From Haliscomenobacter sp. (GTDB lineage Bacteria; Bacteroidota; Bacteroidia; Chitinophagales; Saprospiraceae), in assembly GCF_016718685.1 (NCBI RefSeq), contig NZ_JADKCX010000145.1, positions 1 through 44,738 of the forward strand: a stretch of 44,738 bases of DNA, written 5' to 3'. Of this stretch, positions 19,927-29,457 are shown in pieces (positions within the stretch are counted from its first letter, which is position 1; every line of letters begins with the position of its first letter). The notes below the pieces were generated by a model. It saw only the letters and a list, made by a program, of their open reading frames with translations. It was not told where the DNA came from and did not search any database. The translations under genes and the position numbers were made by a program.

Positions 19927-21199
19927 ATGGAAACTTTGGATTCAGTGGGTGTAGGGATGTATGCTTTGGCAGAAAAACTATTCCCCATTTGCCGCAGCAT
20001 TACCGGAGAAGGTGTACGCCAGTCCTTGCGTATTGTACAGGATTACATTCCCATCGAAATCTATGAAGTACCCAGTGGAACACCTGTTTTTGACTGGACG
20101 GTTCCCCCTGAATGGAACATTCGGGACGCCTGGATAAAAGGACCAAATGGAGAAACGATCGTTGATTTTAAATGCAATAACCTGCATATCCTCCAATACA
20201 GCATCCCCATCCACCAGAAGTTTGAATTAGAGGAGTTGAAAAAACACCTATTTACAATACCCGATAAACCCGATTTGATCCCCTACCGCACGTCCTATTA
20301 TCAGCAAAACTGGGGTTTTTGTTTGGCCCATCGAAAGTTGCGAACGCTTGTCAGAAGGGCAGTATGAAGTATACATTGATTCATCCTTAGAGGAAGGGTT
20401 CCTGACATTCGGGGAGTTGTATCTTCCTGGTGAGTCCACCAGGAGGTATTGCTTTCGGCACACATTTGCCACCCATCCTTGGCCAACGACAACCTTTCGG
20501 GGATAAGTCTCCTGACACTTTTGGCCCAATGCATTGTTGGGGCAAAAAAAATCGCTATTCCTACCGGTTTTGTTCATTCCGGAACCATCGGTTCCATTAC
20601 CTGGCTGGCATTAAACGAGCCTCAGGTTCAGAACATTAAGCATGGCTTGGTTGCCTCACTCTTGGGTGATGGAGGAAGATTTACCTATAAAAAAGAGCCG
20701 ACAGGGCAATGCTGAAATTGACAAAGTAGCCGAATATGTGTTGAAGCATTCGGGCCACCCTTCCAGGTGTTCGATTTTTTCCTTATGGGTATGATGAACG
20801 CCAATTTGTTCACCGGGATTCAACCTAGCTGTGGGTAATCTCACCCGTTCTCCTTTGGAAAATACCCGAATACCATACTTCCGGAGATAATTTCCAGTTC
20901 ATTCAAGCCGAATACTTGGAAGATTCATTCCGTATTTACCACCAAATCATTGAAGTGTTGGAAAACAACAATTACCAAAACCTTAATCCTAAATGTGAAC
21001 CCCAGTTGGGAAAAAGAGGCTTATACGATGCGATTGGAGGGGATAATGACCAAAAAATCTACAAATGGCCATGCTCTGGGTGCTGAATTATGCGGATGGC
21101 AATCATTCCTTGTTGGACATTGTCGAAAAAGCAGAAATGTCTTTTGACGTGATCTACAAAAGCGGTAAATTGCTTCTTGAACATAAATTATTGAAATGA
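19927..21199 (+). pseudogene. DUF4910/DUF2172 aminopeptidase-like protein of polysaccharide loci, frameshifted
   Basis: An M28-peptidase-like protein of about 425 residues, a type often encoded within surface-glycan loci. The start METLDSVGVGMYALAEKLFP is clear. The first frame runs to 20,367 and includes ICRSITGEGVRQSLRI, VPSGTPVFDWTVPPEWNIRD and YRTSYYQQNWGFC, all DUF2172/4910 landmarks. After frame changes near 20,335, 20,430, 20,700 and 20,770, it continues with SAHICHPSLANDNLSGIS, a metal-ligand block with His and Asp positions. YDERQFCSPGFNLAVGNLTR and ADGNHSLLDIVEKAEMSFD follow, with TGA at 21,197-21,199. The C-terminal part looks like a winged-helix domain. Its biochemical role is unknown; an amide hydrolase or ligase in sugar modification is possible. 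Confidence 0.75.
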
Positions 21200-21264
21200 A
21201 TCGGAAAACAAAGGTAGTGACTTGTCGTTCTTATAGACGAGTAACTAATATTAAAAAACCGATT

Positions 21265-24200
21265 ATGAAACAATTCACACTACCTTTGGTACTGCTATTC
21301 TGCTGTACACTGAACTCATTGCGCAAATTATTATTTTTCGTCAACCACAGGAGACGATAACAGAAGCACAACTTTTGCCAGAAATCCTCAAACTCCCTGG
21401 AAAACCACAACCAAATTGAATGCCTTTTTTCTCAGCTGAAACCCGAGATTCGGTGTTGTTCAAACGAGGTGAAGAATTTTTTGGCGGCATTCAAATGACT
21501 AAAGCCGGAACCGATACCCGACCGATTGTATTGGGTGCTTACGGCAAGGGCGAGCGCCCGGTGATCACTGGGTTTACTACCGTTTCAAGCTGGAAATCCC
21601 TCGGCAGCGGAATTTATGAAAGTGCCGTTTTGAGCACTACACCAAACCTGAATCTGGTCGTTATCAATGGTGTCAACTATGCGATGGGCAGGTATCCCAA
21701 TGAAAATGCAACCAATAAAGGTTACCTGAATTTTGAAAGCTTTGGCTCGAATTTTATCGTCGATAACCAACTCACTGCGTCAACCAATTGGAAAAATGCT
21801 GAATTGGTAATTAGAACCACCCGTTGGACGATCGAAAGACTCCCCATCACGGAGCATGCAAAGAATAAATTGTCTTTTGGCTCGTCCTTGCGCAATGGAC
21901 TAACCAATGGGTATGGTTTTTTTATTCAAAATCATCTCCAAACCCTGGACAAATATGGAGAATGGTTCTACAATAAAGCCACCAAAAAATTATATGTTTT
22001 TTTGGGCAATACTCCCACCAGGAACGCTAGGATTCAGGTAGGGACTGTAAATCTGTTGGTAGAACCTAAGGCCAGCAACCTGGTAATCGACAATGTTACC
22101 CTTACTGGTGCGAACCAATATGGCGTATTCAATGACTGGACAAATTTACGCAACCTCAAGATCAAAAATTCCCAAATTCTATTCTCAGGTATCGATGCCA
22201 TTCACTTGTCTCAACGCTTGAATTTTGTATTGGAAAATTGTACCATCAACAATTCCAATAGCAAGGCAGTTAATCTTAATTACAATGACATTCGCCCAAC
22301 CATTCGCAACAACAACATCAGCAACACCGGTATTTTTCCCGGCATGATTGTGGATGGTCAAACCTATGGGGTGGTCAGCAACGCCAAGGGTATGGTGGCC
22401 GAATACAACACCATCACCAACTCGGGATATGTCGGAATACGATTTACTGGGGACTCCAACTTGATCAAAAACAATCACATCGATAGATTTTGTACGGTTC
22501 TGGATGACGGAGCAGGAATCTACACCTGGACTGGAAGCCAAAATACAACTTACAACAAACGAAGCATTGTTGGCAACATCATAGTAAATGGCATCGGCGC
22601 CCCAGAAGGAACCAATCATACCGATTTATTCGCTGCAGAAGGTATTTACATTGATGACAATTCTACCAATGTCGAAATTTCTGGAAATTCCGTGGCCCAT
22701 TGCCGAAACAATGGAATCTATGTGCACAATTCCAGGAATCTGCAAATCCTGAATAACACCTTTTTCAACAATAGTGTACAATTTACCACTGTTCATGACG
22801 ATATGGGACAAGCAATCTCCAACTTAACGATTGCCAGCAATAAGTTTGCTTCCAAAATGCCCGAACAAATCAATGCCATATTGAGGTCCAAAGCAAATGA
22901 CTTTCAGAATATCGGTAGTTTTTCTGGAAATTATTATGCCCGCCCCCTTGACGACAACATGACTATTTTTACCGAAAATTATAAAACCAATACCAGGCAA
23001 TGGTACAATTTTAAAAGCTGGCAAACAACATACGGCAAAAATAGAGAGGCGGGAGCAAGCCCGATTCAAATCAAGCCTTACACCTTGATTTCAATCGATG
23101 ACGACCACAACAAATATGGGAATAAAGGATTTGAAACAGGCGTGAGTGGCTTGTATTGTTGGTCTCCTACCAACGACTGTTATACGACTTGGACTACAAC
23201 CAGCCCTCTGGATAAAAGAGCAATTAAAGTTTCAGGCTCAAGTTTTGGTCAATCCAGCCTGGTTGTCGGCTCTATTGACCGAAATAAACAATACATTTTG
23301 CGTTTTAGCATCATTGGTGAAATGGAAAGTGATTTGAACGTATACCTGATGCAAAATAATTCTCCTTGGCGAACCATTTCAAATATAAAAGCAATTAGAG
23401 TGACCAAAACCAGAACCAATTATGAGGTGCTCTTTGCAAATCCTATATCCGAAGCAGTTGCCAGCATCATGTTTCAATCTGTCAATGGTAAGTTCTCCTA
23501 TTGGCTGGACAACGTCAGCCTTTGCGAGGCCATTACTGCTCCGACCAATCCAGATGACTACCTGCGGTTTGAATACAACCCGACCACAAAGAATAAAACC
23601 ATCACCCTGGAAACCACTTATTTTGATCTGAAAAAAACGGCTTATAACGGTAGTCTTGTCCTGAAACCGTTTGAATCCATTGTTCTGATCAAGGATACCA
23701 AAAACCTCGCTAACCTTTCCGGTGCTTTGAACTATTTTGATAGTCGCCTCGAGGAATGTCAGGTTCAATTAAACTGGGCGTTTTCGGTTGAAGAAAATTT
23801 CAACCATTTCGAGGTGGAAAGGAGTGAGGATGGGGTCAATTTTGCTACAATTTCAAGGATAAACAAGAAGAGTACCTCGGGTCTACAATCGTTTCAATAC
23901 CTAGATACTAAGCTTGAATCCAAAAACTTCTACCGCCTGAAAATGGTAGACAATGATGGACAATTCAGTTACTCTGAAGTACAGGAAGAACAAACCGATT
24001 GCGGCAGCCAAAGTGCCTGGCAAATTCAGCCTACACTTTTATACCCTGGAAATACGGAATTGGACATCAACTTGTTTACCAAGGAAAGCTCAATTTTGTT
24101 GACCATCATTGATCAATTTGGTAGAAAAATCAGAAGTTTCCAAACCGAAACCCTGGCTGGTTGGAACAAATTACACTGGAAAATTGAGAATCTTTCAGTT

Positions 24201-24270
24201 GGAATGTATTATCTCTATCGCTCTGACGTAAGATCAAAGAACATTACCTTTCGTAGTGAGCAAGAATTAA
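21265..24270 (+). pseudogene. Secreted right-handed beta-helix protein with T9SS-type C-terminus, frameshifted at both ends
   Basis: A large extracellular protein of about 1000 residues. The ATG at 21265 gives a signal peptide (MKQFTLPLVLLFCCT). Several frame slips between 21,310 and 21,450 follow (reconstructed: STTGDD, PQTPWKT, LNAFFSQLKPGDSVLFKRGE). One frame is then open to about 24,225. Residues resembling PbH1 repeats (DNVTLTGANQYGVFND, ISNTGIFPGMIVDGQTYG, VEISGNSVAHCRNNGIYVHN) form a parallel beta-helix, as in pectate-lyase-like and epimerase proteins. A carbohydrate-binding-like region and a beta-sandwich C-terminus (FGRKIRSFQTETLAGWNKL, GMYYLYRS) suggest type IX sorting. A slip near 24,230 restores an ending FVVSKN and a TAA at 24,268. 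Confidence 0.72.
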
Positions 24271-24308
24271 ATCTATCTACTTTTCCTGTTTTATCGATAT
24301 TTACAAGG

Positions 24309-24345
24309 CCTTTACAACTGGTTTATCCAGTTGTAAAGGTTTTTA
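24309..24345 (+). terminator. Intrinsic terminator after the beta-helix gene
   Basis: A perfect 13-bp stem (CCTTTACAACTGG at 24309-24321 pairing with 24327-24339) has a 5-base loop, TTTAT, and a T-rich run follows. It lies 38 bases after the repaired stop of the beta-helix gene, so it closes that transcription unit before gmd. Confidence 0.85.
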
Positions 24346-24374
24346 CGGTTGTTTTTAGGGCAGGTTTAATTTTC

Positions 24375-24405
24375 TTTGTTTTGGGTGAAATATAGACTAA
24401 ATTTA
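24375..24405 (+). promoter_or_regulatory. Possible Bacteroidota-type promoter for gmd-fcl
   Basis: TTTG at 24375-24378 is followed 19 bases later by TAAATTTA at 24398-24405. This resembles the -33 TTTG and -7 TAnnTTTG boxes of Bacteroidota sigma-ABfr promoters, but the last base of the -7 box differs. It sits just after the terminator at 24,309-24,345 and about 70 bases before gmd, where a new promoter is expected. Confidence 0.35.
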
Positions 24406-24473
24406 GCTATTTACAGCACCATAAAATTTTACCTACACTACAACTCAAAACGCCTTATAATCATTTAATTTGT

Positions 24474-25597
24474 ATGAACATGTCTAAGAAACGAGCCTTA
24501 CTTACTGGGGTTACTGGCCAAGACGGAGCCTACCTTAGTGAATTACTATTGAAAAAAGGGTACGAAGTACACGGCATCAAACGTCGTTCATCCTTATTCA
24601 ACACCACTCGAATCGATCATCTTTATCAAGATCCGCACGAGCAAGAACTGAATTTTTTCCTCCATTACGGAGATTTAACCGATTCAACCAACCTGATTCG
24701 CATCGTTCAGGAAGTGCAACCTGATGAAATCTACAATCTCGGTGCCCAATCTCACGTGCAGGTTAGTTTTGAATCACCAGAATACACCGCCAATGCGGAT
24801 GGAACTGGAGCGCTCCGCTTGTTGGAAGCTATCCGTTTTTTGGGATTGGAGAAAAAAACAAAATACTACCAAGCTTCCACTTCGGAGTTGTATGGCCTGG
24901 TACAAGAAGTGCCGCAAACGGAACGTACGCCATTTTACCCGCGTTCTCCGTATGGCGTCGCCAAGCTTTATGCTTACTGGATTACGGTCAACTACCGCGA
25001 GGCTTATGATCTGTATGCTTGCAATGGCATTTTGTTCAACCACGAAAGTCCATTGCGGGGAGAAACCTTCGTTACGCGCAAAATTACCCGCGCCGTTGCC
25101 AAAATTGGATTGGGTTTGCAGGATAAATTCTTTCTTGGCAACTGGATGCCCAACAGGACTGGGGCACGCCAAAGATTATGTTGAAGCCATGTGGCTGATG
25201 TTGCAGCAAAACGAACCAGAAGATTTCGTAATTTCTACCAGGGGTGGCAACCAGTGTTCGTGATTTCGTGCGGATGGCATTTCAGGAGATTGGTGTGGAG
25301 CTTGAGTTTAAAGGAACCGGGCGTAATGAAATCGGCATCGTTGCAGCATCCAATGATCCAGATTTTCAGTTAGAGCCTGGTCGAGAGGTCATAGCCATTG
25401 ACCCGAGGTATTTCCGACCAGCCGAAGTTGATCTTTTGATTGGAGACAGTTCCAAGGCCCGGCAAAAGCTAGGTTGGGAACCCAAATATGATTTGAATGA
25501 ATTGGTAAGCGAAATGGTTACTGCCGATTTGGATTTGTTCCGCCAAAATCGGGTGCTCAAAAATGCTGGGTTTGCTGTGAAAAACGAATTTGAATAA
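24474..25597 (+). CDS. gmd: GDP-mannose 4,6-dehydratase, frameshifted near 25,150-25,250
   Basis: An SDR enzyme making GDP-4-keto-6-deoxy-D-mannose, the precursor of GDP-L-fucose. The start is ATG 24474, with an alternative ATG six bases on. Motifs are GVTGQDGAYLSELLLKKGYE, the VHGIKRRSS loop specific to Gmd, DLTDSTNLIRI, YNLGAQSHVQVSFE, and SPYGVAKLYAYW with the catalytic Tyr and Lys. FNHESPLRGETFVTRKITRA is also seen. The frame slips near 25,150, where DAQRDWGHAKDYVEAMWLML continues in another frame. It slips back near 25,245 (ATSVRDFVRMAFQEIGVELE) and ends with TAA at 25,595. With repair the length is about 373 residues, normal for Gmd. It is followed 21 bases later by fcl. Confidence 0.9.
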
Positions 25598-25618
25598 GTG
25601 AATGCAAATAAATAAGCA

Positions 25619-26576
25619 ATGGAAAAATCCAGTAAAATATACATCGCTGGCCATCGCGGTATGGTAGGTTCTGCGATTCGTCGCTGCCTGGAAAAGGAAG
25701 GATACCACAATTTGGTCACCCGAACCTCAAGTGAGCTTGACTTGCGCAACCAGGCGGCCGTAACGGCATTTTTTGAGCTCGAACAGCCTGAATATGTGTT
25801 CCTTGCAGCAGCTAAAGTTGGAGGTATCGATGCCAACAATACTTACCGGGGGGAGTTTCTTTACGACAACTTGATGATCCAGAACAATGTCATCCACTCT
25901 TCCAAAGAATACGGGGTGAAAAAAGTTGCTGTTTCTGGGATCATCGTGTATTTACCCAAAACTGGCGCCACAACCGCTAAAAGAAGAATACTTGCTCTCC
26001 GGTTTTTTAGAGCCTACCAATGAGCCGTATGCCATTGCCAAAATTGCAGGCATCAAGTTATGTGAAGCCTACCAGAGTCAATTTGGTTGTAACTTTATTT
26101 CGGCAATGCCCACCAATCTTTACGGGCCCAACGACAACTACAATTTGCGCACCAGTCACGTATTGCCTGCGCTCATTCGCAAATTTCATGAGGCGAAAGT
26201 TAATGGTGATCCTTATGTCGAAATGTGGGGAACCGGAACACCACTGCGGGAGTTTTTACACGTCGATGATTTGGCAGAGGCCAGCCTTTTTTTAATGCTG
26301 CATTACGATGAAGTCAGCCACGTCAATGCCGGGACTGGAGAGGATTTAACCATTCTAGCCTTGGCCCAACTCATTAAAAATATTGTTGACTATACAGGAG
26401 AAATTCGTTTGAATACCTCCAAACCTGATGGTACCCCGCGCAAACTGATGGATGTATCCAAAATTCATGCTCTGGGCTGGAAACACCGCATCGGATTGCA
26501 GGAAGGAATCGAACGCACTTATGCAGAACTGGATACTGAAGAGTGGTTTCATGAGTTGGAAAAAACCAGTATGTGA
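25619..26576 (+). CDS. fcl: GDP-L-fucose synthase, one frameshift
   Basis: A bifunctional epimerase-reductase that turns GDP-4-keto-6-deoxymannose into GDP-L-fucose. N-terminal Rossmann motif: IAGHRGMVGSAIRRCLEK. Then ELDLRNQAAVTAFF, the AAAKVGGIDAN segment typical of the family, and IQNNVIHSSKEYGVKKV. The frame slips near 25,935 and continues with LFLGSSCIYPKLAPQPLKEE and PYAIAKIAGIKLCEAY (catalytic Tyr, Lys). SAMPTNLYGPNDNYNL and REFLHVDDLAEA follow, ending at TGA 26,574. The repaired length of about 318 residues fits the family. It pairs with gmd as an operon ending at the terminator at 26,626-26,660. Confidence 0.9.
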
Positions 26577-26625
26577 AAATAACTTTTGCCTAGGGTTTCA
26601 ACCCTTACAGTTTCATCCTGGTCAG

Positions 26626-26660
26626 AAGGCTACAGCAATAATTTGCTGTGGCCTTTTTTT
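26626..26660 (+). terminator. Intrinsic terminator after fcl
   Basis: A 13-bp stem (AAGGCTACAGCAA at 26626-26638 with TTGCTGTGGCCTT at 26643-26655, one G-T pair) has a four-base loop and ends in seven T. It lies 50 bases after the fcl stop and marks the end of the polysaccharide locus. Confidence 0.85.
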
Positions 26661-26727
26661 GTTTTGGCATACTGATCATAAAAATAGCGCGGAAGGGAGT
26701 ATCTTGCGCGCCAATAAAAAAAATCGC

Positions 26728-27780
26728 ATGCCAAAGATCAAGAAGGGGCAAACCAATCACCAGCCAAAAGACCGCTCCAAGGAAAAGAAAAAAGAACACC
26801 CCACCGAAAAAGCGCAATTGCACCCCCGCAATCGGCATCGTGCGCGTTACAATTTTAAATTGCTGATTACCAGTTGCCCAGAATTGGTTGACTTTGTAAA
26901 ACCGAATGTACACGGCGATGAATCGATTGATTTTGCCGACCCTGTAGCGGTGAAACTGTTGAACAAAGCACTGCTGAAACAGTATTACAACCTCGAAAAC
27001 TGGGACATTCCCGAGGGGTATTTGTGCCCACCCATTCCTGGTCGGGCCGATTACATCCACCACATTGCGGAACTCCTGGGCGCTTACAATTTTGGAAAAA
27101 TTCCGCAGGGACAACACATCCGCTGCCTCGATATTGGCGTTGGTGCCAATTGTGTATACCCCATCATTGGCACCAAAGAGTACGGCTGGTCTTTTGTCGG
27201 CACGGAAATTGACCAGCAGGCCATCGAATCGGCCAATCTCATCATTGCAGCCAATCCCTTTTTGCAGGAAAAAGTAGTCTGCCGTTTACAAACCAAGGCT
27301 GCGGACATCTTCAAGGGAATCATTCAAGAAGAGGAATACTTCGACCTGTCCATTTGTAATCCACCTTTCCATGCCTCTGCCGAAGCAGCCGATGCTGCAA
27401 CCCTGCGCAAACTGAGCAATCTGCAGCAGCAAAAAGTCACGGAAGTCACTAAAAATTTTGGTGGACAAAACATGGAACTCTGGTGTGAAGGTGGAGAAGA
27501 AGCCTTTGTGCGTGAAATGGTGCGCCAAAGCCGACAGTTTGCCACGTCCTGTTTTTGGTTCTCCAGTTTGATCTCCAAACAAACCCACCTCAAAAAAGTC
27601 TACGAAGCGCTCACCAAGGCTGGTGCCACCGAAGTCAAAACCATCCCCATGGGCCAGGGCAACAAAACCAGCCGAATCGTAGCTTGGAGCTTTTTGAGCA
27701 AAGAACAACAAACCGCCTGGCGGGAGTTGCGCTGGAATTCAAAACCCGTTAAAGAGGAAATTGCCAAAGAAGATTGGTAA
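26728..27780 (+). CDS. rlmF: 23S rRNA (adenine(1618)-N(6))-methyltransferase
   Basis: An intact 350-residue rRNA methyltransferase that methylates N6 of A1618 in 23S rRNA. I start at the ATG at 26728 (MPKIKKGQTNHQPKDRSKEK), because an upstream in-frame extension would run through the terminator. The basic, lysine-rich N-terminus is normal for RlmF. RCLDIGVGANCVYPIIG forms SAM motif I, and SICNPPFHASAEAA is the N6-adenine methyltransferase NPPF motif with the family-specific FHAS. GGEEAFVREMVRQS and CFWFSSLISKQ are further RlmF signatures. It is transcribed alone, unconnected with the glycan genes. Confidence 0.93.
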   Translation: MPKIKKGQTNHQPKDRSKEKKKEHPTEKAQLHPRNRHRARYNFKLLITSCPELVDFVKPNVHGDESIDFADPVAVKLLNKALLKQYYNLENWDIPEGYLCPPIPGRADYIHHIAELLGAYNFGKIPQGQHIRCLDIGVGANCVYPIIGTKEYGWSFVGTEIDQQAIESANLIIAANPFLQEKVVCRLQTKAADIFKGIIQEEEYFDLSICNPPFHASAEAADAATLRKLSNLQQQKVTEVTKNFGGQNMELWCEGGEEAFVREMVRQSRQFATSCFWFSSLISKQTHLKKVYEALTKAGATEVKTIPMGQGNKTSRIVAWSFLSKEQQTAWRELRWNSKPVKEEIAKEDW

Positions 27781-27849
27781 GCTTTTGATTTTGAATTAAT
27801 TGTAAAAATTTAGCACCCACCTGTAGAGCGTGTATAAGGCGATTTTTTT

Positions 27850-28080
27850 ACCACAGAGTTGCTCAGAGTACACGCAGAGTTACGCAGAAAGGCCACCTGC
27901 GGTGGAGAGTGCGCAGAGGCGATAGCGTTGAACATTGATTCCCGCTACTCAGGCACCTAACAACAGCAATTTGGCGGCTCGCTTACAAAACCCCACTAAA
28001 AGCGCCTCCACAGCCTCTTTTCCACCGCAGGTGGCCTAAACTCCGTGCAACTCCGCGTGTACTCTGAGCAACTCTGTGGT
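27850..28080. repeat. Long imperfect inverted repeat filling the rlmF-VWA intergenic region
   Basis: The 334-bp space between rlmF and the VWA gene has no gene, but it holds two long inverted arms. The left arm (27850-27906) reads from ACCACAGAGTTGCTCAGAGT to GGCCACCTGCGGTGGA. The right arm (28021-28080) reads from TCCACCGCAGGTGGCC to GAGCAACTCTGTGGT. Both ends of the arms match exactly for about 16-26 bases; the middle is imperfect. The loop of about 114 bases has further partial matches. The CACAGAGTT-type motifs resemble widespread intergenic palindromic repeats. It may also act as a bidirectional terminator, since the flanking genes converge. Confidence 0.75.
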
Positions 28081-28114
28081 TAAATAAGTCGCTTCGGCAC
28101 AAGGTAAGTACCAA

Positions 28115-29389
28115 TCACTTCTTATGCCGCATGTTGTAGGACTGCGAGCGGCCTACTTTCATCGCCATCGCCACATCGTGGTGCGACATTTCATCAAACT
28201 TCTTCATCTGCTGTTCATAACGCAGGATTTCTTCGTATTGCTTTTTAAGTTCTTCGGTAGGAGGCAGGATTTGAAAATGTTGCTCCATAAAGTCTTTGAT
28301 CTGTTGGATCAAACGTTTGGCTCCTTCGCGGTTGCCCACTTCGGCAAGACGGATGACCTCTTCGTACAGCTCATTGGCGACAAAGAAAGTGGTTTGTTCC
28401 AAAACAATATTCTGGGTATTTGCCTGAACAAGCTCAGGGTCGCGGGTGGCCAACACCTCCAGTTCCTGATTTTCTTCGATTTGGGCATAATTGCCCAAGG
28501 CATTGTCGTATTTCAGCTGCAGTCCAAATGCGAACTTGTGCTCAATTGGACGCAGCGCCGTCATTTTTAGCAAAACGGCCTTTTTTTCCAGACTGAACAG
28601 GTCGTTGAAGTTGATCACGACCTTATCCTTGGTGATTTCAGCGGGGAAACCGTATACTTTTTCGCAACGAAAATCGCTGCTCGGTAATTGAATCTCCATT
28701 TTGACGCCTTGTGCCACCACGGCCAATAAGCCGCGTAGTTCTTCAGCAAAAATGCCGGGAATTTTGTCAGGGCTTTCGATGAAATAATAATTGGCTCCGC
28801 CGTATTCAGAAAGGCTGGTCATCAGCAATTCATTAAAATCGGCCCCCACCCCGAAGGTAGAAACGGCGATGCCCGCGTTGCGGAATTTTTCCTGCACCAT
28901 CTGTTGCAACACCGCTGGATCGGTAATGCCGTGATTGGCCAGGCCATCGGAAAGCAAAAGCACCCGATTGACGAAACGTGCCTGTTTGGTGCGCTCGACT
29001 TGTTCATATCCCGCCAGCAGTCCACCGCTGAGGTTGGTCATGTTGCGTGCTTCCATCAACGCAATGCGCTGCCGCAATTCTTGTTTGTTTTGTACCGGAG
29101 CGGATGGACTGAGTACTTCAACGATGTCGTCGTATTGCACAATGGATACCCGATCTTCCGGACTGAGGTTGTCGACAATAAACTGTGCAGCCTTTTTGGC
29201 GTAAGCAATCTTGTCACCAGCCATAGAGCCGCTGCGGTCGATCACCAGGGATAGGTTCAGCGGCACACGGTCTGCCGAAGCGGGTGCCTGACTGCCCTGT
29301 AGTTCCAGGTACAGATAAAAGTTTTGTTTGGGCGAATTGGATAACCAATACCCGTTTTCAGCAAGAAATGTAGACTGGATTGCGCTCAT
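28115..29389 (-). CDS. VWA domain-containing protein
   Basis: A 424-residue protein with a von Willebrand factor A domain near residues 44-215. The metal-ion-dependent adhesion site is complete: DRSGSM at 51-56, a Thr in NMTNLSGGL, and an Asp in LLLSDGLANHG. After the domain comes a beta-rich region (YGFPAEITKDKVVINFNDLF) like those of inter-alpha-trypsin-inhibitor or YfbK-type proteins. A charged helical end carries EELKKQYEEILRYEQQMKKF. No signal peptide is visible, so it is probably cytoplasmic. The start M-S-A-I-Q is the only good ATG before the domain. Function unknown; metal-dependent protein binding is the general role. It lies 68 bases downstream of namZ on the same strand. Confidence 0.85.
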   Translation of the reverse strand: MSAIQSTFLAENGYWLSNSPKQNFYLYLELQGSQAPASADRVPLNLSLVIDRSGSMAGDKIAYAKKAAQFIVDNLSPEDRVSIVQYDDIVEVLSPSAPVQNKQELRQRIALMEARNMTNLSGGLLAGYEQVERTKQARFVNRVLLLSDGLANHGITDPAVLQQMVQEKFRNAGIAVSTFGVGADFNELLMTSLSEYGGANYYFIESPDKIPGIFAEELRGLLAVVAQGVKMEIQLPSSDFRCEKVYGFPAEITKDKVVINFNDLFSLEKKAVLLKMTALRPIEHKFAFGLQLKYDNALGNYAQIEENQELEVLATRDPELVQANTQNIVLEQTTFFVANELYEEVIRLAEVGNREGAKRLIQQIKDFMEQHFQILPPTEELKKQYEEILRYEQQMKKFDEMSHHDVAMAMKVGRSQSYNMRHKK

Positions 29390-29457
29390 GATGGTTTAGG
29401 TTTATGGAGTAAGAGAATGAGCGGGACAACACCAGGTTTTTGAAAGAAGTTCCCGAC

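Noticed and set aside
26452..26727. N-terminal extension of rlmF reading through the fcl end
   Set aside because: It overlaps fcl and the terminator hairpin; the RlmF family starts at the basic region beginning at 26,728.
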